The notes under the pieces were generated by a model, which saw only the letters and a program-made list of their open reading frames with translations, had not been told where the DNA came from and did no database searches. A stretch of 64,000 bases of DNA, from NCBI GenBank assembly GCA_039602395.1, contig JBCNJP010000003.1, positions 65,276,278 to 65,340,277 of the forward strand, written 5' to 3'. Below, one piece after another: positions 44,846 to 57,900 of the stretch. The DNA comes from Deinandra increscens subsp. villosa. Lineage: Eukaryota > Streptophyta > Magnoliopsida > Asterales > Asteraceae. Position 1 is the stretch's first letter; every line of letters starts with the position of its first letter. Made by a program: the position numbers and the translations under genes.

Positions 44846-46101
44846 CGTAACATCCGTGTCCGACCCGTTTATAAAACCCGATCCAAATCGAAACTTGTCG
44901 TGTAAACTGAATTTCACTTTAATGATTATCGGAAGAAACTTCCATAATCATTTTTTAGAAGAGAAAATAATGAGTTGATAAATTTTTAGGTCAAACAATT
45001 TGCTTAAAACAAAGATAAAGCGATTTGTAGCTTTTACGCGATTTCGGTATTCGATTTATCATTTATCGGGAATCTCGGGGTTTAATCAAAATTATTTTAT
45101 CATCCCAAATATTAGAAATCAAGTAGTCATGTATCTTGTCAAGTTCTAGGGTTCAAAATGGTAAATTCTGAAAGTTTAGAGGGTTATAGTGCACAAAACT
45201 AAGTTGCAGGGACCAAAACTGTGAATATCAAAATTCAGTCAAAAGTGGCGGCTGGGCGGTATGCTTCAAATGTTTTCATTCTGCGTGGTACGCCCCAGAA
45301 TCAGATCAGCAGAAAATCGAGAGTTATTGCTTTAGGGCGTCGATTTCAACCTCCTACGTGTCGTTTTTGTGCGATTAACCACCATAGGACATGCCCTTAC
45401 CTCCCTGAGGTCCCAACCCCTATAAATACCCTTCCAATCCATCATATTTGGCTGCCAATTTCGTGATTCAACACTTTAAAAACCCTAACCCGTCACATCA
45501 TTTTGCTCCTTCAAATTCGATCGATCCAGAGATCTTCTGAGGCCCATCTTCTGCAGTCCTATGTTATTAGGTATGTAGATCAAAAGCCCTCAATCAATTT
45601 CTGTTCATATGATCGTTTGATTAGAGTTCTAGAATTAACCTAAAACTAGGGTTCTTAGATATGTTTTGCTCAATTGGAAGAATCTGTAATGAAATGGAAC
45701 CTGAATTTTTGGCATAGGATCATGAAATAAGATGTATTAAGAAAGCCCTAAACTAATTTCATGATTGGCAAAGGTTAGATACAGGTCCTTGAATCGGGTC
45801 GAAGTTAGGGTTATCTTAACATTAATTTGTCAAAATTGGGCATTTGGAATTGAATTAAGGTCTCATCTTCTGAAGTATATCATAAAATCATGTTATAAAC
45901 AAAAGCCCTAAGTTTATTTTATAAAATAACAAGTTGTGATATTTATTTGAGAAATACGTCAAATTAGGGTTTCGGAAAATAATAAATTCAATAAATATCC
46001 TTTTTAAAAGATTTGTAATATAATTTTCTGAAACCAAAACATTTTAAGATATATAATAAATATATATAAGATCAATAGTGAAAAATAATAAAATACTAAC
46101 T

Positions 46102-46309
46102 TACCGAGTTATTCGGATATTTAGAAGTTTGTGCGGACCGTAAGGGTAGCGCCTGTACACTGGGGTTTCTGGCAAGGCGGGGGTGTCGCATAAATCCCAA
46201 CTGGGAACTGGCATACCTCACTGGGCGATCCCAGGGTGAGCGTTTGCTTATAGGAATGTGCGTCTACATATTATCACTAATTTACCAATAAAGGGTAAAA
46301 TGTTCCTTT
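46102..46309 (+). promoter_or_regulatory. Conserved LTR block, element C 3' copy
   Basis: Same words and order as at 40667-40872, with a TATA-like tract directly upstream. Confidence 0.6.
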
Positions 46310-46860
46310 TGAACAAATAGAACCTAACTCTCCTTAAGTTCCACATGTCCTTAGAACTATAATCATTATGAGTTCCCATATTCATTTAGCCTATTCATTT
46401 CATTAGGATAATCTCCAGGTTGTTATCTTTCGCGATTGGTCATATCTCTCGTTTCCGATCTACTAATCAGATGAGTATTCACTAAACCCCCCTCTTTAAA
46501 TATTAGGGATTGTGCCTAAATGATCAACTCGTATTATCATTCAAATGGTGATTCATTAGAATGATAATCCGTGTTGTGAGTAACCACTAAATCCCCTCTC
46601 TTTTAATATTGTTGGTTATGACTATTCAATTCGTATTATCATTTCTAATGGTGATTCATTAGAATGATAATCTGAGTTGTGAGTAATCATACCTGCATTA
46701 TCTTTATACTGTTATTGGTGTAACATGTATCTCTATCACTATTTCAAAATTGTTTTTCTAAAATGCAAACACGATTATATGTTCATTGGATACGTTCTAT
46801 ATATGTTAAATTTGTGTGGATTATTGTGATTAGTTTTTGTTCTAGCATTGTGCTTTATTT

Positions 46861-49783
46861 TTATTTTTTTTGGGTAAAGGGTTACCCCGGTGATATATAT
46901 ATTCACAACCAAAAAAGTACAAGTAGAAGAGAGCGTCTCAACTAATGCTCAAGCAGGGACATGCCCCTGAAGAGTAAAACAAACAGAAACAAGTAAAAAC
47001 ACACCCACAAAACACCCCTAGCACAAACTAGAAACCCCTCAACCTAGAACGATCAGCAAATCAGCCACCATCATCCGAAGTTGCTGTACTAGTAATATCC
47101 CACTCCGCAAGTGTTTGGGACACGCTCTCACACCTCCGAAATCTGAGAACCATAAGTCTATATCGAATATCCTCGCACACCTGTTGAAACACCGTCTCCG
47201 AAGATCTGGCATGCTGCTCATGATATCTCCCATTTCGTTCCCTCCAAATATGATACACAGTTGCCGCAACAGCAAGTTTGCTCACAACCACTGTGAGGCG
47301 TTTTGAGTTCGCCCCATCAGTTAGCTTGCTAATAATAGTGCTCCAGTCATTCAACAGATCCGTTCTCGCAAGTTTGAGACACACCTTTCGCCAAATATCC
47401 TGAGAAAAAGAACATTTAAAAAATAAATGGTTATGTGTTTCCGTCTCTGCATGGCATAGAAGACAGCACATCATGTTCATGTTCCCTTTTTGTATATTCC
47501 ATTCCCTAATCTTGTCTTGAGTACGCAGCCTCTCCATAATAGCCAGCCATAAGAGAAAAGCATGCTTAGGAATACAAGCAGAGTACCAAACAACATGCAC
47601 CCATGTAACATCCACCCTCACATTTCTGAATGAGTTCCATGCAAGAGTCGTTGAGAAATGTTTGTTAGTCCCACCAATACACCAAACCAACTCATCACGT
47701 CTCGCATTAAGAGTAACATTTTGAATATCACGAAGGGCAGGGTACATGTCGGCCCAATCAGCAGGCCAATTCCAACCCCCACTCGAAACTAAATCCGCCA
47801 CCTTAGAATAAATATTATAACCCGCCATGTGAATACGTCTAGCAGATATAATATCCCCAAGCGGCCCAATAGAACTCCAATTATCATACCAAGCTGACGT
47901 CTCAAGACCATTCCCGACAATCGTCCGTATGAAATCACGGATCATCACCCTGATCTGCAAGATTTTTCTCCAACTCCAAGCACAATTAGCCACCAGCTGA
48001 CAATTCCATATCGTTCGCTCTCTCAATCGATGAACATGAATCCACTGAACCCATAATGACTGCCTATTAGTAACGATGCTCCATATATGTCGAGCTAAGA
48101 GAGCGATATTCATATCCCGAATACGACGAATGCCCAGGCCCCCCTCGTGTTTTGGAGCACACACCACTTGCCATGACACTTTAGCAGCTCCCCTACCCAG
48201 TTTACCTTGAGACCACAAGAACCCCCGCATTTTGGCCTCTAATTCCTTTGTCACAGAAACCGGAAGCATAAAAACCGAGGCCCAATAGATGTGCATTGCA
48301 GACAAAACTGAAGTAATAAGTTGAAGGCGACCCGCAAACGATAAGCACTTGTTCCTCCAACTGCCAATTCTATTGTCAGCCGCTTCCAAAAGACTATGGA
48401 AGTCCTTATAACGGAGACGAGACGAAATCAGAGGCACACCCAAGTATTTGACCGGCAAGAGACCTTCTTTAAACGGCATGCAATCCAGAATCGCCAATCT
48501 ACTCTCCCTGTTTACATTGCAACAGAAGATTGTGCTCTTAGGAATGCTCGGAATCAATCCAGAAATCATAGAGAATTCATCTAATGTCCTCAGCAAACAG
48601 TTCACAGACTGGGCCTCACCCCTAGAAAACAGAAACAGGTCATCAGCAAAGCACACGTTAACAATACGTTGACTTTCACATTTTCGATGGAACCGGAAAC
48701 CAGGGCACTTCTCAACATCACGGCCAAACATACGAGTGAGGATTTCCATGACCAGAGTAAACAAGTATGGCGACATAGGGTCACCTTGCCGGAGCCCCCT
48801 TTTCCCTTTGAAAAAACCATGAATCTCACCATTGATCGAAATAGAGAAAGATGTCGACGTCACACATTTCATAATCCATTCAACCATTTTCATATGGAAC
48901 CCAAATCCTATGAGGACTTTCCCTAAGAACATCCAGTCCACAGTGTCGTACGCTTTTTGAATATCAATCTTAAGAGCACATCGAGGAGCCCCATGGTCAC
49001 GATGGTAATTATGCATCAGTTCTTGGGTCAACAAGATATTATCCGTAATACATCTACCAGGGACAAACGCCGACTGGTTTATACTAACCACATCATTTAA
49101 AACACTCTTGAGACGAGTCGCAATTATCTTGCTAATACATTTGTATAGCACATTACAACAAGAAATCGGTCTATAATCCGTAATCTTTTCAGGAGTTAAG
49201 ACTTTTGGGATCAAAGCTATCACCGTATGGTTTAATTCTTGCAACAATTTGCCATAATCAAAGAAATCGCGGACAGCCACAATAACATCATTGCCGATGA
49301 TATGCCATGCCTTCTTAAAGAAAGCCGAAGAGAACCCGTCAGGTCCCGGAGCTTTATCATCACTAATATCAAACATCGCATCACGAATCTCCAAATCGGA
49401 GACTGGTCTAATCATCTAAACAGCCTTCTCCCTAGCCACCTTGTTCTCAAACAAACTCGGATCCGGCTCTCCATTAACTGTACCCGTGCTTCCAAAGAAT
49501 TTTGTGTAGTGGTCAACAAAAGCCTTAGGAACTGCCATTCCCTCATGAAGCACACCAGCCCCATCTCTAATAGTTTCCACCCTACTCCGATGATTCTTCT
49601 GCTTAAGGGTTCTATGAAAAAACTTTTTGTTCCGATCCCTCGTTGCCAACCATTGAACTTTCGCCTTTTGTTTCAAAAAATTTTCCTCATCCAGACAAGC
49701 AACCTGATAATCATTAATAAACATTACCTCCTTTTCTTTTAATTCCATATTAGTAGGATCCCCGTCGAGCTGCCTTTGGATGT
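46861..49783 (-). mobile_element. 5'-truncated L1-type LINE in element C 3' LTR
   Basis: 2923 bp on the minus strand, flanked by the 18-bp duplication tagcattgtgctttattt (46843-46860 and 49784-49801). The 3' end (left side) has the A run and the ggggtaaccctttaccc hairpin. It contains most of ORF2 but not the endonuclease, so it was truncated at insertion. Confidence 0.95.
47061..49783 (-). pseudogene. LINE ORF2: reverse transcriptase and zf-RVT
   Basis: From 49783 leftward: the linker before the polymerase (WLATRDRNKKFFHRTLKQKN), a single in-frame TAG at 49416-49418, then 784 uninterrupted codons. These hold the reverse transcriptase (DKAPGPDGFSSAFFKKAW; DYRPISCCNVLYKCISKIIA; catalytic FADDLFLFSRG near 48640), a thumb-like region, and a C-terminal zinc region (CIPKHAFLLW; CCLLCHAETETHNHLFFKC), ending DDGG at 47061. 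The N-terminal apurinic endonuclease domain of L1-type ORF2 is absent through 5' truncation. Apart from the one stop the frame is clean, so the source element was probably active recently. Confidence 0.93.
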
Positions 49784-50306
49784 TAGCATTGTGCTTTATT
49801 TCAAAAGGCGTGCGCATTAACATACCGAGTCGGGGTTACAGTAATAGATATATTGGTTTGATAGCCCACTTAGCATGCCTGGAGGCGTCAAGTGATTGGA
49901 AGCCTAGTTGCCTAGGGTTTGATGTGCCTGCTCATTGTCTCTAACTCATTACTTGTTTGACTATATATATGAAAATATCTCGTTACACATATATCGCTTT
50001 TATTGAAATTATATTATTTAAGCTTGTGTATACTCACCAACTACTTTTGTAGTTGACACTTGATTTTATACATGTTGCAGGAATCTGTACTTGAGCTATT
50101 ATGTGATCACGCTAGGATTGCTGGACCTAGATTAACGACCTTAAATCTGTTGAATATGTATTCTTCATGTTTATTATTATTGAAAAATATATTTAGTTGA
50201 TTAATAAAAATGGGCATGTTTAAGTATTACAACTTATTTTAGTTGTCACATGCATCTAGACAATCATTGTGCCCCGACATATTCCGCCGTCGGTTGGGGT
50301 GTGGCA

Positions 50307-50540
50307 GATTGGTATCATTCTCCCAAATCTGGACGATCTTGGGACGATTTTGAAGATTTAAAAAGGATGGAAACACAAGGGAATCATTGGGGGATCAATC
50401 ATTGGACACCAAATCATAATCGGTTCTTCGATTTCTTCCTTGTTTTTGCAATTGTTTATTTTAAAACCATGTTTATTGATAAAGTTTCAGACTTTGTGTT
50501 TCCTTTTACTATAATCATGGTGGTACGCTAGATAATTAGT
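50307..50540 (+). other. Spacer with primer-site-like start
   Basis: It begins gattggtatcattctccc. The first 11 bases equal the start of the element C interior (gattggtatcagagcc) and then diverge. The remaining ~220 bp are not assignable and contain no convincing gene. Confidence 0.4.
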
Positions 50541-52569
50541 TGTAACACCCCAAAATCTAAAGGTAATAAATATATATGTTTTTATATATTTTTATGTGAA
50601 AATATGTGTCGTATATGTGTTTATGTGATTAACATGTTAAAATGTTAAGAAATGCGTATTTGAAGTTATAACAATAAACTATGCATAAGGTAAGTATTTA
50701 TCGGGTTAGATTATTTAAAAAAAAATAAATAATAATAATAATAATATATGTTTATATGTTAAATATATGTTATATGAATGATTAGTCACCATGCTAGGTG
50801 TCAATTCTCATGATTAGTCACCATGCTAGGTGTCAATTCTCATGCTTAGTCACTAGGACACTTGTAAGAAGCATGTGAGACACTCTTGGCTATAAATAGA
50901 CCATGGATCCATCCATTTTTCCTTGCTAATTCACCAAAAATCAACCTAAAACCTCTAAGAAACCTCAAGAACACCAAGAACACTCTAGCTTGCATTTTTG
51001 AAGATTCAAAGGGAGTTAGGAGCCCATCCTCTGGAATAGATCAACCTAAGGTATGTTTAACATTAGCCTTCAATTAGTTTTTATGATACATAACACTTAG
51101 ATTTGCCTTTTAAGAATAATGCAAGATTAAGGTTCTTAAACATGTTTTGTTGAGATTGGGAGTTCTAGTGGGAATCATGGGTTGAAATTTGGTATGAAGC
51201 CTTAGAATAACATGTTTTAAGAAATCCTTAAGTTAATTTCATGTTTAAAGAAGGGTTGGTATGGTTTCACCATGTTGGTTACCAAGAACAAGTAAACCAA
51301 GAACAAGAACATAAACATTGGTGTTTTGATCATAGTAATTCCGCCTCCTGGTCGTGATAACGCCTATAGGGTCGGTCATGATCATCACCACACTAAAACA
51401 CAAATATGGGTGATATCTCATAGTAATCCCGCCTCCTGGTCGTGATAACGCCTATACGGTCGGTCATGAGAATCACTCATCAAGTGCATAAAGGTTTGGA
51501 CAAGGGTAATGATATTTAACAAAAGAACATGTTTTTATATATAATAAGTATATATAAGTTCAATTGTGATAATTAGTAAAATATACCGAGCTATTCGGGT
51601 ACTTAGAAGTTCGTGCGGACCGGAAGGGTAAGCGCCTGTACACTGGGGTTTCTGGCATAGCGAGGGTGTCGCATAAATCCCAAATGGGACCTGGCATCCC
51701 TCACTGGGCGATCTCGGAGTGAGCGTTTACTTATAGGAATGCGCGTCTTCATATTATAATTAGAAAAGTCATATTGACTATAAAGGGACATTTTAGTCAT
51801 TTTAACCTCTGAGAAAGTATAATCTTAGGATTATGGAACATAGAAGATGTTTATAAAATAAAGCATTTCATTAATACAACCCGATACACGATTAGGTTTG
51901 GATCAAGGCCTTTAGTGAAGATTCCGCCTGAGATTATTCAAGTAAAAGACAGAGGTGGTCTTTCTCTCACTGGGCAATTACTTTTATGAAACGGGATGTG
52001 TTGTTCTGTATTAAATTGTATATTTGACTACCATTAGTATCTATAAATGTTGAGGCCTGAAGGGTTACGATCTTGGAAGAGGGCCCATGTGACACGTACA
52101 AATAGGTAGTATGCATACAGATAGACCTAGTTGCTTGGACGATCATTCCCGATCCTGATTCTGTGATCCCTGCCATGGATATACATGTTTATATGATACT
52201 GTAGTCAAAATTTAATTACATATGAACTGCTACGTTTATGAAACTCATCAGCATTATGCTGAGCCCCAAATGTTGTCTTTTTCTTTTGGACGCACATCTT
52301 AGGTACCATGTAGTAGCAGATAGCTAGACACGGATGGGACGAGGAAGAAGCTAGTATAGAAGTCTGAATTTTGGTTGGACGAAGACATAGACTTCTAGTT
52401 TCAAATAAGAACTTCAATGTTGTATTATCTTTGTACTTTGTAGATCCTACAACTTTTATTATGAATAAAGTTAAAAGACTTCCGCTATAAACTTTGATTA
52501 GTGCCATGTGCTTTCTTTTATTCAATGCGTAACACTCCCTAGTGCTTATCCTGGGATGCGGGTGTTACA
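50541..52569 (+). repeat. Element B 5' LTR
   Basis: tgtaacaccc to gggtgttaca, 2029 bp. It contains a tandem ~38-bp repeat (attagtcaccatgctaggtg at about 50783 and 50816), a TATA-like gctataaatagacc near 50890, a pair of gcctcctggtcgtgataacg repeats near 51345 and 51430, and the conserved LTR block at 51584-51807. Confidence 0.92.
51584..51807 (+). promoter_or_regulatory. Conserved LTR block, element B copy
   Basis: taccgagctattcgg, gtgcggaccgg, ggggtttctggcatagcg, cctcactgggcgat and aatgcgcgtcttcatatta in the shared order; a tatataataagtatatata tract lies directly upstream. Confidence 0.6.
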
Positions 52570-52572
52570 AGT

Positions 52573-52585
52573 TGGTATCAGAGCA
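52573..52585 (+). other. Element B primer-binding site
   Basis: tggtatcagagca, three bases after the LTR; complementary to initiator tRNA-Met. Confidence 0.93.
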
Positions 52586-52841
52586 CTGGTTTAAGAGAAC
52601 TAGGTACAAGATAGTATCTGGACTTAAACTAAGATAGATCCCTTGAGATAAGCTACTTGATTAAGATAGGATAACCGGATTTGATATACCATAAAAGAAG
52701 ATGACTTGAACATTCTAAGTATAACAGATAAGCGATGACATCTGGCCAATGTGATATCTGATCTGTCTGTACTATTTTGTTCATATCATAATCTGATATT
52801 GGGATATTGATACTTGTTCTCCTTAAATATAGGTACTAACT

Positions 52842-55800
52842 ATGGTTAGAGGAATACGTGGTAGACCGCCAATTAATAGGATGCAAATTGGGAACGGGGA
52901 GCCTGAAAATAATGCCAACCCTGGACCGTATGCTGAGCCACAATTCCAGGCCGCTATAGCTCAAGCTATCCGAGATGCATTGCCAACCATAATTGCTGAA
53001 ATAAGGCAAAATGAAGGTGGTGGAAATGGTAATGGTGGCGGACAGCCAGAGCTAGGTGCTGGAGGTGCAGATGCGGAACCCGAGCCACCTAGAGGTTGTA
53101 CTTACAAGACCTTCAAGAATTGTGATCCTCCAATGCTAGAAGGTAAACGGGATGCTATGGCTACATTCCAGTGGATCCGGGAGATGGAAGCGGCAATTGA
53201 CATTAGCGGGTGTACTAATACACAAGCTGTTCAATACGCTACCTACACGTTTAAGTCTGAAGCATTGTACTGGTGGGACAATGTTAAAATAGCGAAGGGT
53301 CGTGAAGAAATTGCTACGATGACATGGAACCAACTGAAGGTGTTGGTATTGGCGAAATTTTGTCCTACAATCGAGAAGGACAAACTAGAGAGGGAATTTC
53401 TGCAGTTGCAAGCAGGGGATATGACTCATTCTCAATTTGTGAAGAAATTTGACGAGATGGCACGATTGCTTCCTGAACATGTTGATACGGAAGAGAAGAG
53501 GCCGAAAAGGTTTATACAAGCATTACCACCTCGTATCCGACAACCAGTCAAGATGGCTGCTCCTCGAACCTATGAAGCGGCAATTGATCTAAGTGCAATT
53601 GCATATGAGGAGGAAGGCCTGGTGACTGCTGAAAGGAAAAGGAAATGGGAAGATGAAGGAAAACATGGTTCGAGGTCTGGTAGGAAGGTACCAAGGCGTG
53701 AAGGAAATAATAAGAACCGCCAAGATAAAAACAACAGGACAAGTTATCAATGCCAGAGGTGTCCTGAAGCAAATCACCTTTCAAGAAATTGCCCGAAGAT
53801 ACAATGTTACAATTGTGGGGAATTTGGACATATTCGCCCTAACTGTAAGAAGCCTATGCAGCACAAGCAGGTAGATAATCAGAACAAGGCTAAGTGTCGT
53901 GTGTTTGTCTTGGATGAAGCTAGAGATAACACCATAACCGGTACGTTTCTTGTCAACAACATATATGCTAGAGTTTTATTCGATACTGGAGCAAATAGAA
54001 GTTTTATGACCAATGCATTAGTGCCTTATATAAAACTTGTGCCCCAAATTCTAGATCCTGCATATATAGTAGAAATGGCTAGTGGTGAACAACATAGGAT
54101 TACCCAGGAATTTAGGGATTGTACTATAAACCTACTTGATACGGAATTCCTAGTTAACCTAATGCCGACCACTTTAAGTGAATACGATGTTATTTTGGGT
54201 ATGGACTGGCTAAACAAGAATTGCGCGTGTCTCGATTGTGAAAGCAAGACAGTGACAATACGAAAGCCCGATGGAAAGGAATTGCTAATCCATGGCGATG
54301 ATGCCAATTCCAAGATTGGGATCATTTCCGCCATAAAAGCAATGAAGCATTATCAAAAGGGATGTCTTTTGATTCTGGCAAGTGCAGTAGAGGTGAAAAA
54401 GGAGAAAACGGTCAATGAAATTCCGGTGGTTAATAACTTCTTGGATGTCTTTCCAGAAGATTTACCCGGAATTCCACCTGATCGTCAGATTGAGTTTCAT
54501 ATCGAGTTGATACCGGGTGCTAAGCCGGTAGCAAAAGCCCCTTATCGATTAGCTCCTTCAGAAATGCAAGAACTCATGAAGCAGATCAATGAATTGATGC
54601 AAAAAAGATTTATCAGGCCAAGCACATCACCATGGGGAGCACCTGTATTATTCGTTAAGAAGAAGGATGGTTCAATGCGTATGTGCATTGACTACCGGGA
54701 ATTAAATAAGTTAACCGTCAAGAATAAATATCCTTTGCCAAGGATAGACGACTTGTTTGATCAATTGCAAGGTGCCAATTATTTTTCCAAAATTGATCTT
54801 CGATCAGGGTACCATCAATTGAAAGTAAAAGAGGAAGATATTTCAAAGACTGCCTTCAGAACGCGTTACGGTCACTATGAATTTTTAGTTATGTCTTTTG
54901 GACTAACTAATGCTCCGGCAGCATTCATGGACCTAATGAACAGGGTATGTAAACCATACTTAGACAAATTTGTTATCGTTTTCATCGATGATATACTTAT
55001 TTATTCTAAGAATTCAGACGATCACGCTAGACATCTGAATATGGTTTTAGAAACTCTACGACAAGAGAAACTGTATGCCAAATTTTCTAAATGTGACTTT
55101 TGGAAAAGGGAAGTCCAATTCCTAGGTCATGTTATTAATGAGAAAGGTATACAAGTGGATCCTGCAAAAATAGAAGCAGTGATGAAATGGGAAGCACCAA
55201 AGAATCCTAGTGAAGTCAGAAGTTTCCTGGGATTAGCTGGATATTACAGAAGGTTCGTCAAAAACTTTGCAAAGATTGCTTCACCTTTAACTTCTTTAAC
55301 ACAGAAGTCGGTTAAATTTAATTGGGGACCAAAGCAAGAAGAGGCATTTAATTATCTGAAGCAAAAACTTAGTAGTGCTCCAATTTTAGCTCTTCCAGAA
55401 GGGAATGACGATTTTGTGATTTATTGTGACGCTTCTCTGAACGGGCTAGGGTGTGTGTTGATGCAAAGGGATAAAGTTATCGCTTATGCTTCACGACAAC
55501 TACGAGTTCATGAAAAGAATTATACCACGCATGATCTCGAACTTGGTGCCATAGTGTTTGCTTTAAAGATTTGGAGGCACTATTTATATGGTACTAAGTG
55601 CGTGATATATACAGATCACAAAAGTCTTCAACATGTTTTTAGTCAAAAAGAGTTAAACATGAGACAGAGAAGGTGGATGGAATTAATCAATGATTATGAT
55701 TGTGAAATCAAATACCATCCAGGCAAGGCAAATGTAGTAGCAGATGCCTTGAGTCGGAAGAATAGGATCAAACCAATTAGGGTAAAAGCATTAAGGATTA

Positions 55801-57242
55801 ATGTTATGATCGATTGGAAAGATCAGATTAAAGAAGCTCAGATAGATGCATTAAAAGAAGAAAATATTAAAGCTGAAAGAATGTTAGGAAAACAAGGCTT
55901 GCTAACCAAAGGAACCGATGAAATCCTTAGGTTTGGTCAGAGGATTTGGATTCCTAAGTTGGGGGATATTCAGGGAAAGGTTTTGGATGAAGCCCATAAA
56001 TCCAAGTATACGATGCACCCTGGAGCAAACAAGATGTACCAAAATATTAGGAACCAATTTTGGTGGCCTAATATGAAGAGGTCAATTGCTCAGTACATTA
56101 AGAAATGTTTAACTTGTCTTCAAGTTAAAACTGAGCATCAAAAGCCTGGTGGTCTGTTACAAAAGATAGAATTACCCATTTGGAAGTGGGATTAAGTAAC
56201 AATGGATTTTGTTACAAAGTTGCCCAAGACTCGTAAAGGATATAATTCTATTTGGGTTATAGTTGATAGACTAACCAAGACAGCACACTTTATCCTGATC
56301 AATGAAAGCTACCCAATTGAAACACTAGCACAGTTATATATCGAAAAGATTGTAAGTAAACATGGCATACCTTTATCTATTATTTCTGATAGGGATAGCC
56401 GATTTACTTCAAGATTTTGGGAAAGTTTTCAAAAGTCTCTTGGAACAAAGATCAATTTAAGTACCGCCTATCACCCTCAAACTGATGGTCAGAGTGAGCG
56501 TACAATTCAAACTCTAGAAGATATGTTACGGGCATGTATAATTGATTTTGGTGGTAGCTGGGACTGTCATTTACCTTTGATAGAATTTTCCTATAATAAT
56601 AGTTACCATTCCAGCATTAAGGCGGCACCTTTTGAAGCCTTATATGGGAGGAGATGCAGAACTCCTATTTGTTGGACAGAAGTAGGAGAGAATCAGTTAA
56701 CTAACACAGAAGTTATTTTGGAAACGACTGATAGAATCCAACAGATACGAGAGAAATTAAAAGCTGCCCAAGATCGACAGAAGAGTTATGCTGATCGAAG
56801 AAGGAGGCCTTTGGAGTTCCAGGTTGGAGACTTCGTGATGTTAAAAGTTTCACCTTGGAGAGGTGTTATTCGGTTTATCAAACGTGGAAAGTTAAGTCCA
56901 AGATATATCGGGCCGTATAAAATCATCGCAAAGGTTGGATCTGTTGCTTATACGTTGGAATTACCAGAGAAGTTGGGAAACATTCACAATACATTTCATG
57001 TATCACATCTCCGTAAATGTTTAGCCGACCCAACTCAAGCAGTGCCTTTAGATGACATAGAAGTCAATGATAAGCTAAAGTTTTCTGAACAGCCAATAAA
57101 GATTCTCCAAACCCAGGAAAAGAAATTAAGAAAGAAGGTTATTCCACTAGTGTTGGTACAATGGAAAGGTCAGAAGGGACCAGAGCAAACGTGGGAATTA
57201 GCCGACGAAATGAAAACGAAATACCCTCACCTGTTTAAGTGA
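52842..57242 (+). pseudogene. gag-pol: Element B gag-pol polyprotein with one nonsense codon
   Basis: One frame of 1467 codons is broken only by TAA at 56193-56195 (codon 1118). Domains by residue: Gly/Glu-rich N-terminus; capsid (YWWDNVKIAKGREEI near 145); zinc knuckles from 304 (CQRC.., CYNCGEFGHIRPNC); protease DTG near 381; reverse transcriptase with FIDD near 714; RNase H (YCDASLNGLGCVL near 863); integrase zinc region (CLTCLQVKTEHQ). After the stop come the integrase core (MDFVTKLPKTRK; IISDRDSRFTSRFW; YHPQTDGQSERT) and a chromodomain-like end (VQWKGQKGPEQTWE). Element A has CAA (Gln) at the stop position (WKWDQVTMDF), so this is a single C-to-T change. Gag, protease, RT and RNase H would be made; integrase would not. 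Confidence 0.95.
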
Positions 57243-57249
57243 TATCCAA

Positions 57250-57285
57250 ATTTCGAGGACGAAATCCTTTTAAGGGGGGGAGTGT
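57250..57285 (+). other. Element B polypurine tract
   Basis: tttcgaggacgaaatcc followed by ttttaagggggggagtgt immediately before the 3' LTR. Confidence 0.9.
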
Positions 57286-57900
57286 TGTAACACCCCAAAA
57301 TCTAAAGGTAATAAATATATATGTTTTTATATATTTTTATGTGAAAATATGTGTCGTATATGTGTTTATGTGATTAACATGTTAAAATGTTAAGAAATGC
57401 GTATTTGAAGTTATAACAATAAACTATGCATAAGGTAAGTATTTATCGGGTTAGATTATTTAAAAAAAAAATAAATAATAATAATAATAATATATGTTTA
57501 TATGTTAAATATATGTTATATGAATGATTAGTCACCATGCTAGGTGTCAATTCTCATGATTAGTCACCATGCTAGGTGTCAATTCTCATGCTTAGTCACT
57601 AGGACACTTGTAAGAAGCATGTGAGACACTCTTGGCTATAAATAGACCATGGATCCATCCATTTTTCCTTGCTAATTCACCAAAAATCAACCTGAAACCT
57701 CTAAGAAACCTCAAGAACACCAAGAACACTCTAGCTTGCATTTTTGAAGATTCAAAGGGAGTTAGGAGCCCATCCTCTGGAATAGATCAACCTAAGGTAT
57801 GTTTAACATTAGCCTTCAATTAGTTTTTACGATACATAACACTTAGATTTGCCTTTTAAGAATAATGCAAGATTAAGGTTCTTAAACATGTTTTGTTGAG
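57286..57900 (+). repeat. Element B truncated 3' LTR
   Basis: Matches 50541-51154 almost exactly and then stops at ttttgttgag, where LINE 5' sequence begins. Confidence 0.93.

Larger units (their letters stand above)
39021..50306 (+). mobile_element. Non-autonomous gypsy-like element C
   Basis: Two related LTRs (39021-41920 and 44846-50306), a tRNA-Met primer site at 41924 and a polypurine tract at 44833-44845 enclose only about 2.9 kb. That interior holds a miniature gag and no recognisable polymerase. Removing the nested MITE and LINE leaves LTRs of about 2.54 and 2.52 kb. A convincing target duplication is not seen. It would need proteins from another gypsy element to move. Confidence 0.85.
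44846..50306 (+). repeat. Element C 3' LTR, split by a LINE
   Basis: It begins cgtaacatcc (first base changed from T) and ends ggggtgtggca. It matches the 5' LTR throughout once the LINE (46861-49783) and one 18-bp target copy are removed, and has the empty site for the MITE. The conserved block is at 46102-46309 and the palindromes at about 46530-46570 and 46632-46675. Confidence 0.9.
50541..57900 (+). mobile_element. Ty3/gypsy chromovirus-type element B, 3'-truncated
   Basis: A 2029-bp 5' LTR, primer site, gag-pol and polypurine tract are followed by only the first 615 bp of the 3' LTR, which stops at 57900 against LINE sequence. The 615 bp differ from the 5' LTR by two substitutions and one A-run length change by eye, so the insertion is young. 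It is the same family as element A. No target duplication can be tested because the right end is lost. Confidence 0.94.

Noticed and set aside
39021..50306. Target duplication gatt around element C
   Set aside because: Only four bases match, and the right-hand copy is also the normal start of the primer-site spacer, so it cannot be trusted.
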